In this document: one piece after another, positions 33,030 through 42,624 of the stretch
How the letters are laid out: each line of letters starts with the position of its first letter
How positions within the stretch are numbered: position 1 is the stretch's first letter
NCBI RefSeq assembly: GCF_009711125.1
Contig: NZ_WMIB01000007.1
Span: forward strand, 62,001-126,000
DNA from: Metabacillus mangrovi
GTDB lineage: Bacteria > Bacillota > Bacilli > Bacillales > Bacillaceae
Length of the DNA: 64,000 bases
Direction of reading: 5' to 3'
Program-made: the position numbers and the translations under genes
The notes under the pieces: generated by a model
What the model was told of the DNA's origin: nothing
The model's database searches: none
Seen by the model: only the letters and a program-made list of their open reading frames with translations

Positions 33030-35379
33030 AATGGTATTGGGAGATAAAGTCGCCAAGCTCCGCGGCCGGAAGAGGCGGACTGAAATAGAATCCCTGAATG
33101 GAAGGGCACTTAAGACTGCCCAAGAACTCCAGCTGCTCCTTCGTCTCGACTCCTTCTGCGACAATTTCAAGCTCCAGATCTCTTGCCATGCTGATAATGC
33201 TCGAGAGTATGGCGTTGCTCTGACTGCTTGTATTGATTTTATTAATAAAAGAGCGGTCGATTTTCAGCACATCGATCGGCAGCTCCTGCAGGTAGCTTAG
33301 AGAGCTGTATCCGGTGCCGAAGTCATCCAGTGATATTTTTATTCCGAGATCTTTCAAGTCATGAAGCTTTGAAATCGTATCTGCCTTGTTTTCAATCATG
33401 GAGCTCTCGGTAATTTCTATTTCTGCACAATTCGGATCAAGGCCGGTCGCATCGAGAACTTCCTTTACTGTGTCTACAATTCCGTCATCGTAAAAATGAT
33501 AGTGCGAGAAATTGACAGCCACCCGTTTGAACGGATAACCCGCCTTCTGCCATTCCTTCATTTGAAGGAATGCGGTGCTGAGAACAAATTTCTCCAGGCT
33601 GCGGATCAGACCTGTCTTCTCTGCTATCGGGATGAAGATCCCCGGTGAGACATGGCCAAGCTCCGGGTGACTCCATCTGACCAGCGCCTCGGCACTATTA
33701 AACATCCCGCTTTCCAGGTTGAATTTAGGCTGGTAATGCACATTCAGTTCTCCTGCTTGAATAGCTTTTCTCAATTCATTTTCCATGTACAGCTGGCGAT
33801 GATAGTCTTCATTCAGCTTGCTTGAAAACACCTGATGCTTCTCCGTACTTTTTTCAAGTGCGACAGTGAGCGCCATTCCTGCGTATTTGTACACATCATC
33901 GTGGCTCGGACTGTCATACGGATAGACGGCAGCTCCTGCAGCGACGGTCATATTAATGATTGTATCTTTGAAAAAGACCGGCTTCTCCAGCTCAAAAAAG
34001 CGGCTTTTATTCAGCTCTTCAGGTCGCTTGCCGGTTATTGCCAAAGAGAAAACACTCGTATCTGTATAAGCGAGCAGTGAACCAGGCGGCAGGTTTTTTG
34101 CGAGCATGCCGGCAGCCGATTTGATTACCTCTTCCCCGGCCTTCTCGCCATACAGCTCTGTAATGCTTGAAAGGTTCGAGATACAGATGGAAACAAGCGT
34201 ATAGGGAACAGTCAGTTCTTTGATCATCATACGGAATTTTTTCTGGTTCGGCAGTTCCGTCAGCTCATCGAAGTAAGCCATATACTGAATGGTTTCTTCA
34301 GCTTCTCTGATTTCCGTCATATCCTTCAGGATCGCATACAGACCTTTGTCTCTTCCTTGAGCAGTGATGGAGATGATGGAAGCGATCACCTTGAAAACTG
34401 TTCCATCTTTTTTTGCTACATCCACTTCCGCAGAAAAGGCTTCTCCGGAAACCGCTTTTTCTTTATAAAATTCTCCGAGCTCCCCGCCAGTTCCCAGTAA
34501 AGAATAGGACTTCCCCAGGAGCTCATTTTCAGCATATCCGGTCATCAGGACCGCCGCGCGGTTGCATCCTTTAATGATACCGGCCGCATCAAGAGTAAAC
34601 ACGGCATCCAGATTGTTCTGATAGAGGGAAGCATACTCTTCTTTCTGAACGTTCAGCTTGCTGTAGGCATAATAGGATGGAATAAACTCCAGCGCCGTCA
34701 TGGCAATCAGCCCAATCGTATATGGCAGAAGCACGAAGGGATGATGCTGATCTTCAATGGCAAGCACAGAAAAGATAATCATGTATGGCAAAACAGACAG
34801 ACCCATCCCTATTAATATACTTCCTGCCGTGCTCCAATACAGCGCGGTTCTTTCAGCCTCCTCTTCCAAAACAAGAAACAGCAGCTGGGCTCCGGAAAAT
34901 ACGGTGCCCGCAATAATAGCGGCTGTCAGGATGGCAAGCTGAATATTGAAATCCATGCTGTCTGCGTACAACGGGTAAAAACCTGTATAATCTGCGGCAA
35001 GAAGAGCGGCTGTCATGTAAATGCAGACTTCTGCATATTTCTTTGACTTCCCTCTTCCTACTTTTCCTGCGCTGATCAAATGGAAAAGAATATAGCAGAG
35101 AATAATAAATACCGGCAGGAAGATCGCATTTTTCCAATCAGGACTGACAGAAAATCGCAAAGAGGTGTAAAATAGAAGTTGCGTTACCCAGAACAGCAGG
35201 CCGACTCCGGCTGAAACCAGTATTTTATCGCGAATGCGTGTATTCGGTGCTTTCTTTAACTTCAGTGTAAAACCCAGTATGCAGAAGACAGTGAGAATGC
35301 TTATTAAAGCACAGATCCCGTAAATCCAGGGATTCAATATGTCCGATAGTCCGCTAACAGTGCTTGGATCCACATTCAT
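33028..35379 (-). CDS. Membrane PAS-GGDEF(degenerate)-EAL c-di-GMP phosphodiesterase
   Basis: 783 residues. Seven or eight helices occupy residues 15-240, then a PAS domain (about 250-365), a GGDEF-fold domain and an EAL domain (about 530-780). In the GGDEF domain the catalytic loop reads YTDTSVFSL instead of GG(D/E)EF, so cyclase activity is not expected. The EAL domain keeps EALVRW, the DDFGTGYSSLSYL loop, KIDRSFI and EGVET, so it should hydrolyse c-di-GMP. The start could also be GTG 35382. The domain order resembles B. subtilis DgcW (YkoW), but the N-terminus is not MHYT. Probably adjusts motility or matrix formation. Confidence 0.87.
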   Translation of the reverse strand: MNVDPSTVSGLSDILNPWIYGICALISILTVFCILGFTLKLKKAPNTRIRDKILVSAGVGLLFWVTQLLFYTSLRFSVSPDWKNAIFLPVFIILCYILFHLISAGKVGRGKSKKYAEVCIYMTAALLAADYTGFYPLYADSMDFNIQLAILTAAIIAGTVFSGAQLLFLVLEEEAERTALYWSTAGSILIGMGLSVLPYMIIFSVLAIEDQHHPFVLLPYTIGLIAMTALEFIPSYYAYSKLNVQKEEYASLYQNNLDAVFTLDAAGIIKGCNRAAVLMTGYAENELLGKSYSLLGTGGELGEFYKEKAVSGEAFSAEVDVAKKDGTVFKVIASIISITAQGRDKGLYAILKDMTEIREAEETIQYMAYFDELTELPNQKKFRMMIKELTVPYTLVSICISNLSSITELYGEKAGEEVIKSAAGMLAKNLPPGSLLAYTDTSVFSLAITGKRPEELNKSRFFELEKPVFFKDTIINMTVAAGAAVYPYDSPSHDDVYKYAGMALTVALEKSTEKHQVFSSKLNEDYHRQLYMENELRKAIQAGELNVHYQPKFNLESGMFNSAEALVRWSHPELGHVSPGIFIPIAEKTGLIRSLEKFVLSTAFLQMKEWQKAGYPFKRVAVNFSHYHFYDDGIVDTVKEVLDATGLDPNCAEIEITESSMIENKADTISKLHDLKDLGIKISLDDFGTGYSSLSYLQELPIDVLKIDRSFINKINTSSQSNAILSSIISMARDLELEIVAEGVETKEQLEFLGSLKCPSIQGFYFSPPLPAAELGDFISQYH

Positions 35380-35488
35380 CACCCTTTTTTAAATAATAGC
35401 GAGTAAACGTACCTCTATTAGTTATCGGGTGTTATAGAGCGAAGTTAAAGTGTTTTTACAGGAATGACAAAATAAAGGAGGATTTAGT

Positions 35489-35674
35489 ATGACGCATGAA
35501 GAAAAACCAAAAGCAAAAATGACCCTGCAGGAAGCAATGAAAAATAAGCTGAATGCAAAGAAAGCGGAGCAATCCGGAGGCACAGCTGAGAACAACCTGG
35601 TGAAATCGACGAAAAAAATGACCAGCCAGATGACGAAGAAGCCTAATAACCAGCGCCGCCGGACGGGTGTTTAA
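35489..35674 (+). CDS. Small Lys-rich protein of unknown function
   Basis: 61 residues behind a perfect AAAGGAGG. Highly basic and hydrophilic (KAKMTLQEAMKNKLNAKKAEQ, STKKMTSQMTKKPNNQRRR), no membrane segment. Its stop overlaps the ywbE start by one base, so they are coupled. I do not recognise the family; nucleic-acid or ribosome binding would fit the charge. Confidence 0.72.
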   Translation: MTHEEKPKAKMTLQEAMKNKLNAKKAEQSGGTAENNLVKSTKKMTSQMTKKPNNQRRRTGV

Positions 35675-35868
35675 TGGACGGCCGCACAAGAAGCAGCATC
35701 CAGCCTGGTAACCGCGTCAACATCGTGCTGAAGGCGGACCAGCGGACAGGCACGCTGACAGAAGGCATCGTGAAGGATATCCTGACGAAATCGCCCAATC
35801 ATCCGCACGGCATCAAGGTACGGCTGGAAGATGGACAAGTAGGCCGCGTGAAGGAAATTCTGGGATAA
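35674..35868 (+). CDS. ywbE: YwbE family protein
   Basis: 64 residues of the YwbE family (DUF2196): RSSIQPGNRVNIVLKADQRTGTLTEGIVKDILTKSPNHPHGIKVRLEDGQVGRVKEI. The single SH3-like beta barrel and the invariant PHGIKVRL and GRV motifs identify it. Function is unknown. Second gene of a two-gene operon; terminator at 35881. Confidence 0.9.
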   Translation: MDGRTRSSIQPGNRVNIVLKADQRTGTLTEGIVKDILTKSPNHPHGIKVRLEDGQVGRVKEILG

Positions 35869-35880
35869 CCAATAATATAG

Positions 35881-35916
35881 AAGACCCGGAAAGCGAAAAG
35901 CATTCCGGGTCTTTTA
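35881..35916 (+). terminator. Terminator after ywbE
   Basis: AAGACCCGGAA and TTCCGGGTCTT pair around an 11-nt loop followed by TTTATTT. Confidence 0.9.
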
Positions 35917-36043
35917 TTTGCTGTTGAAAAGGGCAAGGAAGGAAAAGGGACTTAGCTTGAAAACGATGGCCGGATGTGGTGCGGACCAGCCTAATGCTAT
36001 GATTCAGTTTCTCCATCCGGAAGCCTTATGAAGCATCGTTCAA

Positions 36044-36098
36044 GAAAAAAAAAACGGTCTCCTGTCCGTCCGGAGCTTGACCGGACAAGGAGCCGTTA
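36044..36098 (-). terminator. Terminator of the exonuclease gene
   Basis: Reverse strand: AACGGCTCC.TTGTCCGG pairs with CCGGACGGACAGGAGACCGTT, followed by nine T residues. The stem is long and slightly imperfect. Confidence 0.85.
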
Positions 36099-36145
36099 TT
36101 TTTTTCGTTCTATATTTAAGCGGTCTTTACATCACACTATCTTCC

Positions 36146-36769
36146 TTATCTGGATCCAAAACGCCTGGAGCGTGTCCGGCTTTCTCCATATGGGCTCATC
36201 GGTCTCCGCGACAGTGCCGTTCTCAGATAAGAGTCCCCTTCTTCATTTTTGCATTGAAGGAGGGCATACAGCTGCCGGACATCATCAAGTGCCCGGTGGG
36301 TCTGGGCGTTTCCGAGGCCGTGTTTTTCAATTAAATAAAGCAGTTTGGAGCTGTAGAAGCCGTATTCTTTCCATGGAATATGCCGAACCGAGCAGTGCCA
36401 CTTCAATTGGGCAGCCTCGGGATACATCGTACAAATAAAGCTTCTGTCAAAAGAAGCATTATGTGCAATGACAAAATCGCATCTGGAGAAGGCTTCCTGA
36501 ACCCGCTCATCCTGAAATGCCTGGCCCTGTACGTCTTCAAAAGGGATTCCGTGCACTCTATAGGCATTTTTGTAGTTTGCGAGAGCAGTAGAGGACTGCG
36601 GTTCTCTTAAGTAGGAATGAGTCTCCTCTACCTCAATAAATTCGTCTGCGTAAGGATTATAGCTGAACAGCAGTAATCCGATTTCAATCATTTCATCCTG
36701 TTTCGGGGACAGCCCTGTCGTTTCAACGTCGAGCAGCATCCCGGTCAGGATTTCATTCTTTCCAGCCAA
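36146..36769 (-). CDS. DEDDh 3'-5' exonuclease (DnaQ-like)
   Basis: 207 residues. All three exonuclease motifs are present: ExoI LLDVETTGLS, ExoII AHNASFDRSFI and ExoIII THRALDDVRQLYAL with the catalytic His. The fold matches DnaQ/PolC-epsilon exonucleases without a polymerase. The last 20 residues are Arg/Ser-rich. Likely trims DNA or RNA 3' ends. Monocistronic. Confidence 0.87.
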   Translation of the reverse strand: MAGKNEILTGMLLDVETTGLSPKQDEMIEIGLLLFSYNPYADEFIEVEETHSYLREPQSSTALANYKNAYRVHGIPFEDVQGQAFQDERVQEAFSRCDFVIAHNASFDRSFICTMYPEAAQLKWHCSVRHIPWKEYGFYSSKLLYLIEKHGLGNAQTHRALDDVRQLYALLQCKNEEGDSYLRTALSRRPMSPYGESRTRSRRFGSR

Positions 36770-36902
36770 AAGGATCCCTCTTTCTTCTTATTTGTATGTA
36801 TTCACTTTACCCGTTTCTGATTGCATACCTGCAGCTTCCGTGTGTTTTCTGCGATTGCTGAAAGGGAATACGGTAATTATTAGAAACGGAGGAGGACGAA
36901 CG

Positions 36903-37700
36903 ATGAGCATTTTTTCACATGAAGCGCTAAAAGATCAGCATATCCTGATTACCGGTGCTACAGGCGGTATCGGCTATGAAACAGCTAAAGCATGTGCAGC
37001 TGCCGGTGCCCATATTACCATTACCGGAAGAAACGAGGATACCCTTGCTTCCCTAAAGGGTGAATGTGAAGAATTGAGCCCTCAATCAAATGTCTTTCTC
37101 TTCAGTGCCGATCTCGCAAGCCCGGATGACCGGAAAGCTCTTATTGAAGCTGCGGAGGAGGAAAACGGTCCGGTAACCGGACTGGTGAACGCAGCAGGCA
37201 TTGCCGGCGGTGCCCCGCTTGAGGAACTGGAAGAAGATCTGCTCAGAAGCATCATGGAGCTGAATTTCACTTCTGCCGTCCTGCTCACTCAGGATGTATA
37301 CCGCCGTATGCAGAAAAGCGGCAGCGGCTCGGTTGTAAATGTGTCTTCATTATCCGGACTGCGCGGGACTGCTGCAAACAGTGCCTATGCCGGCTCAAAA
37401 TTTGCCTTGATCGGCTTTACCCAGTCCTTTGCAGCAGAGGCCATCGGGCATGGTATCCGTGTGAATGCCGTATGCCCGGGCTATGTAGATACGAAAATGG
37501 GCAGGGACAGCATTGCCCGTAAAGGTGAAAGGTACGGAAAAAGCTATGAAGAGCAGCTGAAGCAGGCGGAAGCATTGATTCCTTCCGGACGGATCAGCAC
37601 GCCTGAAGAAGTCGCACAGACCATTTTATTCCTGTTAACCGGTGCAGCCGGCAACATTGTGGGCGAATCCATTAAAATATCCGGCGGCAGCGTCATGTAG
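36903..37700 (+). CDS. Short-chain dehydrogenase/reductase
   Basis: 265 residues from ATG 36903, set by GGAGGA. TGATGGIGYET cofactor loop, NAAG, catalytic Ser in NVSSLSG, YAGSK, then CPGYVDTKM. Ends SIKISGGSVM. Resembles 3-hydroxybutyrate or 3-oxoacyl reductases; substrate cannot be named. Convergent with the TPR gene, only 3 bp apart, with no visible terminator between. Confidence 0.82.
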   Translation: MSIFSHEALKDQHILITGATGGIGYETAKACAAAGAHITITGRNEDTLASLKGECEELSPQSNVFLFSADLASPDDRKALIEAAEEENGPVTGLVNAAGIAGGAPLEELEEDLLRSIMELNFTSAVLLTQDVYRRMQKSGSGSVVNVSSLSGLRGTAANSAYAGSKFALIGFTQSFAAEAIGHGIRVNAVCPGYVDTKMGRDSIARKGERYGKSYEEQLKQAEALIPSGRISTPEEVAQTILFLLTGAAGNIVGESIKISGGSVM

Positions 37701-37703
37701 CCT

Positions 37704-39083
37704 TCAGCTGCTGGAAGCTTTCTGCATCGTATGCAGAACGGACATATACGCTTTCGCTTCCTGAGGCATCCCCATTTCCTTATAGGTTTTCGAAAGCCAT
37801 TGCACCGGTTCGGGGCTGTCAGGGCGCAATTCCATCTCCCAGCTGAAGCAGTCGATGGCTTTTTGATATTGCTTCACCTCATGATACAGGCGGCCAAGCT
37901 CCAGCTGCTGCTCAGGATCGTCCTGATAGGTCTCCATCTTTCTGAAATTTTCCGTTACCGGCGAGGAAATTGGCTGCAGCCATTCCAATACGTCATGAAA
38001 ACTGCGGGCTTTGAGCAGCTCCGGCACAATGCCGCGGAGGAGGCGTGTACATGCCTTTCTGTCTTCAAGCTCTGAAAGAAAACGCTGCAGCTGCTCCGTG
38101 TCTACTTTTTCATAATCAAGGTCCGGAGCTGTCAATAGAGTGTGAAGCTGTTCCAAATCCCTTCCTTCTGAAGCGATCAGGACAGCCACTGCATCTTCCC
38201 TTCGTCCATCGGTCAGCAGCGCATCCATCAGATCCCGGCCCGCTTTGCTGTCTTTTACAAGCCCGCGGCAGGAGTCCCAAAGAATGATGGCCCGCTCCCT
38301 TGCATTGAAACGTTCTGCCAGGAGGGCGGCAAATTGGTCATAGTAAGCAGTTGAAGGTTCCTCCTCCTGCTTAAAATAGTGAATGTAAAGAGCGGCGGCA
38401 TCCATCCAGCGCCCCTGCTCTGCATACAGAACCTGCAGTCTTTTAAATGCGGGCTCTGTTTTTTTCTGCTTCCTGCACAGCATCTCGGCGTAAAGAGGAT
38501 CGGCTGCTTTCATTTCCTTGTAGCCTGCTTCATAGATCAATCGGTATTTCAGAAAATTCATGTGCTGGGATAATTCGTGAGCCCATAGATTTTTGGAATC
38601 GAATGATAAAAGCGTCATCAGCAATTGGTGAGCAAGACGGAACTGTCCGCTGCGGCGGTATTGAAAAAAGAACGTTTTTGCGATTTCAGTCAGTTTTTCC
38701 TTTTGAACATAGGAATCAAAATGGGAAAGAATATATACGGTTTCCTGGGGAGTCATCTGCTTGGCAAGTGACTTGAACAGCTGTGTCACCGTCTTCAGCT
38801 GATACGTTTGGGGATTGGAGAAATGCGCGTCAATCAGCGGGTGCGGAGCTTCAAGAACCGCTCCTTTTCTAAATGCCCTGCTTAAGCTCGAGCCTTTTTT
38901 CGGAGCACCCTGCTTGGCGGTTAAAAATTGATTTTGATAAAAGAACAGATAGAAGGTGCCTTTTTCGGGATGATCTGCTTCCGCGATTCTCATCCGGTTG
39001 TAAAAAGCCAGTCTTTTCAGGCGAAGCTGTAAAGGCTTCTCACCATTTTGGGCCACTGAAGCATATTCAATATGTCCGCTCAT
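37704..39083 (-). CDS. TPR-repeat protein of unknown function
   Basis: 459 residues from ATG 39083, preceded by GGAGGG. After a 110-residue N-terminal domain (EYASVAQNGEKPLQLRLKRL...TFYLFFYQNQFLTAKQ) the protein is alpha-helical with TPR-like repeats; the clearest is at the C-terminus (EQQLELGRLYHEVKQYQKAIDCFSWEMELRPDSPEPVQWLSKTYKEMG). No signal or membrane segment. It lies downstream of the TPR/dynamin-like gene, separated by a terminator, and both share TPR architecture and orientation. Possibly its cytosolic partner. Confidence 0.75.
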   Translation of the reverse strand: MSGHIEYASVAQNGEKPLQLRLKRLAFYNRMRIAEADHPEKGTFYLFFYQNQFLTAKQGAPKKGSSLSRAFRKGAVLEAPHPLIDAHFSNPQTYQLKTVTQLFKSLAKQMTPQETVYILSHFDSYVQKEKLTEIAKTFFFQYRRSGQFRLAHQLLMTLLSFDSKNLWAHELSQHMNFLKYRLIYEAGYKEMKAADPLYAEMLCRKQKKTEPAFKRLQVLYAEQGRWMDAAALYIHYFKQEEEPSTAYYDQFAALLAERFNARERAIILWDSCRGLVKDSKAGRDLMDALLTDGRREDAVAVLIASEGRDLEQLHTLLTAPDLDYEKVDTEQLQRFLSELEDRKACTRLLRGIVPELLKARSFHDVLEWLQPISSPVTENFRKMETYQDDPEQQLELGRLYHEVKQYQKAIDCFSWEMELRPDSPEPVQWLSKTYKEMGMPQEAKAYMSVLHTMQKASSS

Positions 39084-39210
39084 TGAAATCCCTCCATATG
39101 GTTCTTTGCTTCTATTGTAACATTGTTTGGATGGTCCGCAGAAAAAAACCGGCAATCCCTTTAAAAGAACTGCCGGACATTTCTTACGTATTCCTGTTCA
39201 GAACAAGGTA

Positions 39211-39240
39211 AAACAGGGCAGAATCCATTCTGCCCTGTTT
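39211..39240 (-). terminator. Terminator of the TPR-dynamin gene
   Basis: AAACAGGGCAGAA and TTCTGCCCTGTTT pair perfectly around TCCA; T-rich on the reverse strand. Confidence 0.88.
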
Positions 39241-39243
39241 CGG

Positions 39244-41931
39244 TTACCTGCTGCCGAGAAGCATCCATTCATATTGGCGCAGACGCAATTCAAACATCGT
39301 AAGAGACTCTCTGAACTGCGGCAGGCTGTTTTTCATTTCAAGCAGCTTGGACTGCTTTGCTGAAATTTCTGCATGGGTTTCATTGACCGTTCTTTTCAGT
39401 ACATCATTCGGGTGATCAAAGAATAAATTCACATCACGGACAATCCCGCTTTCAAAAACATCAAACGGAAGCAGGAATTTGGCAATGATGGACTCGGTAA
39501 GCTCTGTATAATCCTCGTTTTCAATATATTGCGTATAGCGGTTTACCATCACGGATTTGCTTTGTGCAATGGCATTGATCAGCTTGCCGGCACTTTTCAG
39601 CAGCAGCTGGGAAGGTGTATGGCGCAGAAGGATATTGTGCTTTTCCACCTGTACTCCGCTTGTCATCCTGTGCACATCCCGGCGCCAGTCATCCACAACG
39701 CGGAAGTCACATTCCAGTTCAATCCGCTCTGTTCCGAAAAGCTTGTTGAAGCCATTTGCCATTTCATTCAGGAAGGCCTGGCTGTTCTTCAAGTCCTCAT
39801 GTGAGGAAGCAATCCATTCATGCAGGGAATCCCTGTACATCGGCAAAATGGTATCCTCCATATACAGCTGAATGCGGTTGTTCATCTCTTCATTGAGCTG
39901 CAGATGAATTTTGCCGAAATCACTGTCTTCACGGACCAGTTTTGCACAGCTGCGGATCAGCTCGGGAATCTTCACCTTCATGTCTGTCCTGATTTCTTCT
40001 TTCACAGTATGCAGATAGCGGCTGATGTCCTCTGCTTTTTCCTTTTCCAAGTCTTCGAGCTGATGAAGGGCACCGTTCAGCTTTGAAACCATATCCTCAT
40101 TCCAGGTAATGGATTTTTCAAGAGAACGCTCATGCTGCATCCGTTTATCAAATAAATCCGTAATCGTATTCCGGATAACATAGAGCAGTTTTTCCACCCG
40201 GCTGCCCATCCCTGGAGCCTGAACGGCCATTTGAAGGAATTCACGGAAACGGCTCACCTGCTGACTGCTCTTATAGTGGGAAGAATAAGCGAAAATCTTC
40301 GCCTCCGGAAATACGGAGTGAATGCGTTCCTCAGTGTCTTCATAAACCCGGCGAACTTCTTCTTCTCCATAAATGGTGTCGATTTTATTCAACAGGAAGT
40401 GAACCGGCATTCCAGGGTTCTGCTCGCGGATTCGCACAAGAAATTCCGCCTCTTGAGGAGTGAACGGCGCATTCGCTGAAAGCACAAATAAAAGGCTGTC
40501 TGCCAGATTGATGTAATTGTGAACTTCGTTTCGGCCTCCAAGCCGGCTGTTAAATCCCGGAGAATCAATCATCATCAGCTGATTTTCTCTCAGGAAAGCA
40601 GAGGGCAGGCTGTATTCGATAAACCGGCCAGCTGACTGGCGGCTGTCCTCACCCACCGTTACTTCCCGGATTTCAGTCTCGTCCGCATCCCGGACGATGA
40701 CTACGGTTGAACTTTCTTCACCCAGGACGGGCTCATCCAACACAGAATTAATAAAGGAGGACTTGCCTGAGCTTGCAGAACCGGCTACAAGCAAATGGCG
40801 GGTGCTGAGATCGAGCAGTTCCTCCACCATCCAATTCGTCTGAGCATCGGTTTCCACTTCATTTTCAAGGCTCCATTTTTCTACGGCATCAAACAGCTTG
40901 ATGCTCTCTTCCATTCCCGCCGCAGAATCCGGCTGTTTCCAGCTTACGAGATTGCCGGCCTGATAGACCGTCTCCTCTGAGATCGAACCCGGGAAAAGAT
41001 CGTTCCAGGCAAGCACCGCTGCGGAAGAAAGCACAGCATGATTGGAATCGGAAACCTTAAGCCAGTTTACAAGAAAGGCCGGCAGCACTCTTTCCAGTTC
41101 CTTTACGGAGTACCTGCCTGAAATCAAATGCAGATAGGTCTCCTCATACCGCTTGGAAAGTCTGCGCCATGAATGAGAAGTCTCTCCGTCCAGTGTCTGA
41201 TAGACTTCGTTAAAATGGAGCAGCCAGGGCATGTAACCCGGCTTCCCTTCATAAGAATCCCAGAGTGAAAGAACAAGCTCCTCAAAATGCTCCGCGCTGA
41301 TGCGGTTCAGCGTAATGAGCGCATCCGTAAAATACGAAGGCTCAAAACGATCCGTAAGCCCTCTTTTTATGTATGAGATCATCACATCCGCCCAGTCAAG
41401 CGATTCCGTGCGGATGGTTTCATTGACAGCAAGCTCCACCGCATTATCCCAGTCCTCATGTTCTTCAAAAAACGCCCGGGCAATGAGGGCGATATTCTGA
41501 TAATCGGGATCCAGACGCACCGCTTTTTTTATGGAAGAAACAGCCGCCTCTTGCTTTTCCTGCTGCAGATATAAAGAAAACAGCTGCAGCGCCGTCTCCA
41601 CCTGAAGGACCGTACTGTCTGTTTCAATGCTCTTGTACAAATCAAGCGCTGCAGACAGCATGCCAAGCTCCATGTAGGCATCCGCTCTGTTCTTTACCGC
41701 CCATTGCTCAAAATAGCCGGTGATGTTCTCCCATTTAAAAATAGCTGCTTCATAATCCTTATAATGAAAATACACTTCCCCCTGGGCAAAGCGCACATCC
41801 GTCGCATCTCCGTCTTCCTTCAGATGCTCTTCAAACAGCATCGCACCAAGCGTCTGCACCGGATTCTCTTTTCCCTCAGGAGCCAGCTGCTCATAATAGG
41901 TTTTTTTGCTTAACCGCGTTTCAATTGTCAT
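39244..41931 (-). CDS. TPR and dynamin-like GTPase fusion protein
   Basis: 895 residues from ATG 41931. Residues 40-170 are TPR-like (AEVYFHYKDYEAAIFKWENI..., LDLYKSIETD..., AVSSIKKAVRLDPDYQ). After a helical middle region, a GTPase domain begins near 375: G1 GSASSGKSS (385-392), G3 DSPGFNS (456-462), G4 NKID (515-518). The remaining 370 residues are long helices with coiled-coil character (LEKSITWNEDMVSKLNGALHQLEDLEKEKAEDISRYLHTV), as in dynamin stalks. No transmembrane helix is evident. Bacterial dynamin-like proteins remodel or protect membranes, for example against phage or antibiotics. Function here is unknown. Confidence 0.82.
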   Translation of the reverse strand: MTIETRLSKKTYYEQLAPEGKENPVQTLGAMLFEEHLKEDGDATDVRFAQGEVYFHYKDYEAAIFKWENITGYFEQWAVKNRADAYMELGMLSAALDLYKSIETDSTVLQVETALQLFSLYLQQEKQEAAVSSIKKAVRLDPDYQNIALIARAFFEEHEDWDNAVELAVNETIRTESLDWADVMISYIKRGLTDRFEPSYFTDALITLNRISAEHFEELVLSLWDSYEGKPGYMPWLLHFNEVYQTLDGETSHSWRRLSKRYEETYLHLISGRYSVKELERVLPAFLVNWLKVSDSNHAVLSSAAVLAWNDLFPGSISEETVYQAGNLVSWKQPDSAAGMEESIKLFDAVEKWSLENEVETDAQTNWMVEELLDLSTRHLLVAGSASSGKSSFINSVLDEPVLGEESSTVVIVRDADETEIREVTVGEDSRQSAGRFIEYSLPSAFLRENQLMMIDSPGFNSRLGGRNEVHNYINLADSLLFVLSANAPFTPQEAEFLVRIREQNPGMPVHFLLNKIDTIYGEEEVRRVYEDTEERIHSVFPEAKIFAYSSHYKSSQQVSRFREFLQMAVQAPGMGSRVEKLLYVIRNTITDLFDKRMQHERSLEKSITWNEDMVSKLNGALHQLEDLEKEKAEDISRYLHTVKEEIRTDMKVKIPELIRSCAKLVREDSDFGKIHLQLNEEMNNRIQLYMEDTILPMYRDSLHEWIASSHEDLKNSQAFLNEMANGFNKLFGTERIELECDFRVVDDWRRDVHRMTSGVQVEKHNILLRHTPSQLLLKSAGKLINAIAQSKSVMVNRYTQYIENEDYTELTESIIAKFLLPFDVFESGIVRDVNLFFDHPNDVLKRTVNETHAEISAKQSKLLEMKNSLPQFRESLTMFELRLRQYEWMLLGSR

Positions 41932-42124
41932 AGCCTTCCTCCATAAGTAGAGTTTATAAGTATCAAATTCCCCGTCTATGGTCCCGCTACACCTCATAGA
42001 GTTCTAAATTCATATTTTAGCACTGATTTTATCAAGCATTTCAAATTCAATACAGATAAAACATAGTTGTAAAATTTGAGGTTCGATTTTCCAGAACATT
42101 CTTATGCACCATTGCACGGCTATG

Positions 42125-42147
42125 GCAAAAGCCGGGAACGCCCCGGC
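42125..42147 (-). terminator. Terminator of the HTH gene
   Basis: Reverse strand: GCCGGG and CCCGGC arms around GCGTT, followed by TTTTGCC. Confidence 0.7.
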
Positions 42148-42152
42148 CCTCT

Positions 42153-42383
42153 TCAGTCCTCATCCTTCACATCCGGATCTTCCGGAAGCGGCTCATTTCT
42201 CCACTCTTCCAGCTGCTTCTTCGCCTTCTCAAGCTGATCAAGATGGCCGTTGAACTGCTCCTTATTAATCAAATACGCCTTCCCGTCAAACAAATAGCGG
42301 ATACGGTTCTGCTGTATCAGCGTCTCAATATAACTCTCCGGAAGCGACAAATACTCCGCCGTCTCTTCAATCGTCAAATACAT
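42153..42383 (-). CDS. Excisionase-type helix-turn-helix protein
   Basis: 76 residues. HTH_17/MerR-like DNA-binding domain: YLTIEETAEYLSLPESYIETLIQQNRIRYLFDGKAYLINKEQF, followed by a charged helix and an acidic tail (PLPEDPDVKDED). Such proteins are stand-alone regulators as often as phage excisionases; no integrase or phage gene is nearby, so excision is unlikely. AGGGAGGAA sets the start. Confidence 0.8.
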   Translation of the reverse strand: MYLTIEETAEYLSLPESYIETLIQQNRIRYLFDGKAYLINKEQFNGHLDQLEKAKKQLEEWRNEPLPEDPDVKDED

Positions 42384-42624
42384 ACGAAATTCCTCCCTGT
42401 TGCTTGTATTATACAGGATTTCAGCAGTGATTGAAGGGCAGGCGGGAAGTGACTATCGCCGGGCGTGGAACCTGGATGGCGGGAAGCTGTGTTCGTCCGA
42501 AGCGGTCCCGGATCAGGACGGCGGGGTAAAATTGAGATTACGGGTCAACTCCAGTGATCCCGCCTAACCGGCTGCAGGGGATTCCACACGTAACGGCTGC
42601 ATCCTATACGGAGTGCCGGCGATT

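Noticed and set aside
42153-42383. Phage excisionase and mobile element boundary
   Set aside because: No integrase, att-like repeats or phage genes nearby; stand-alone HTH proteins of this type are common.
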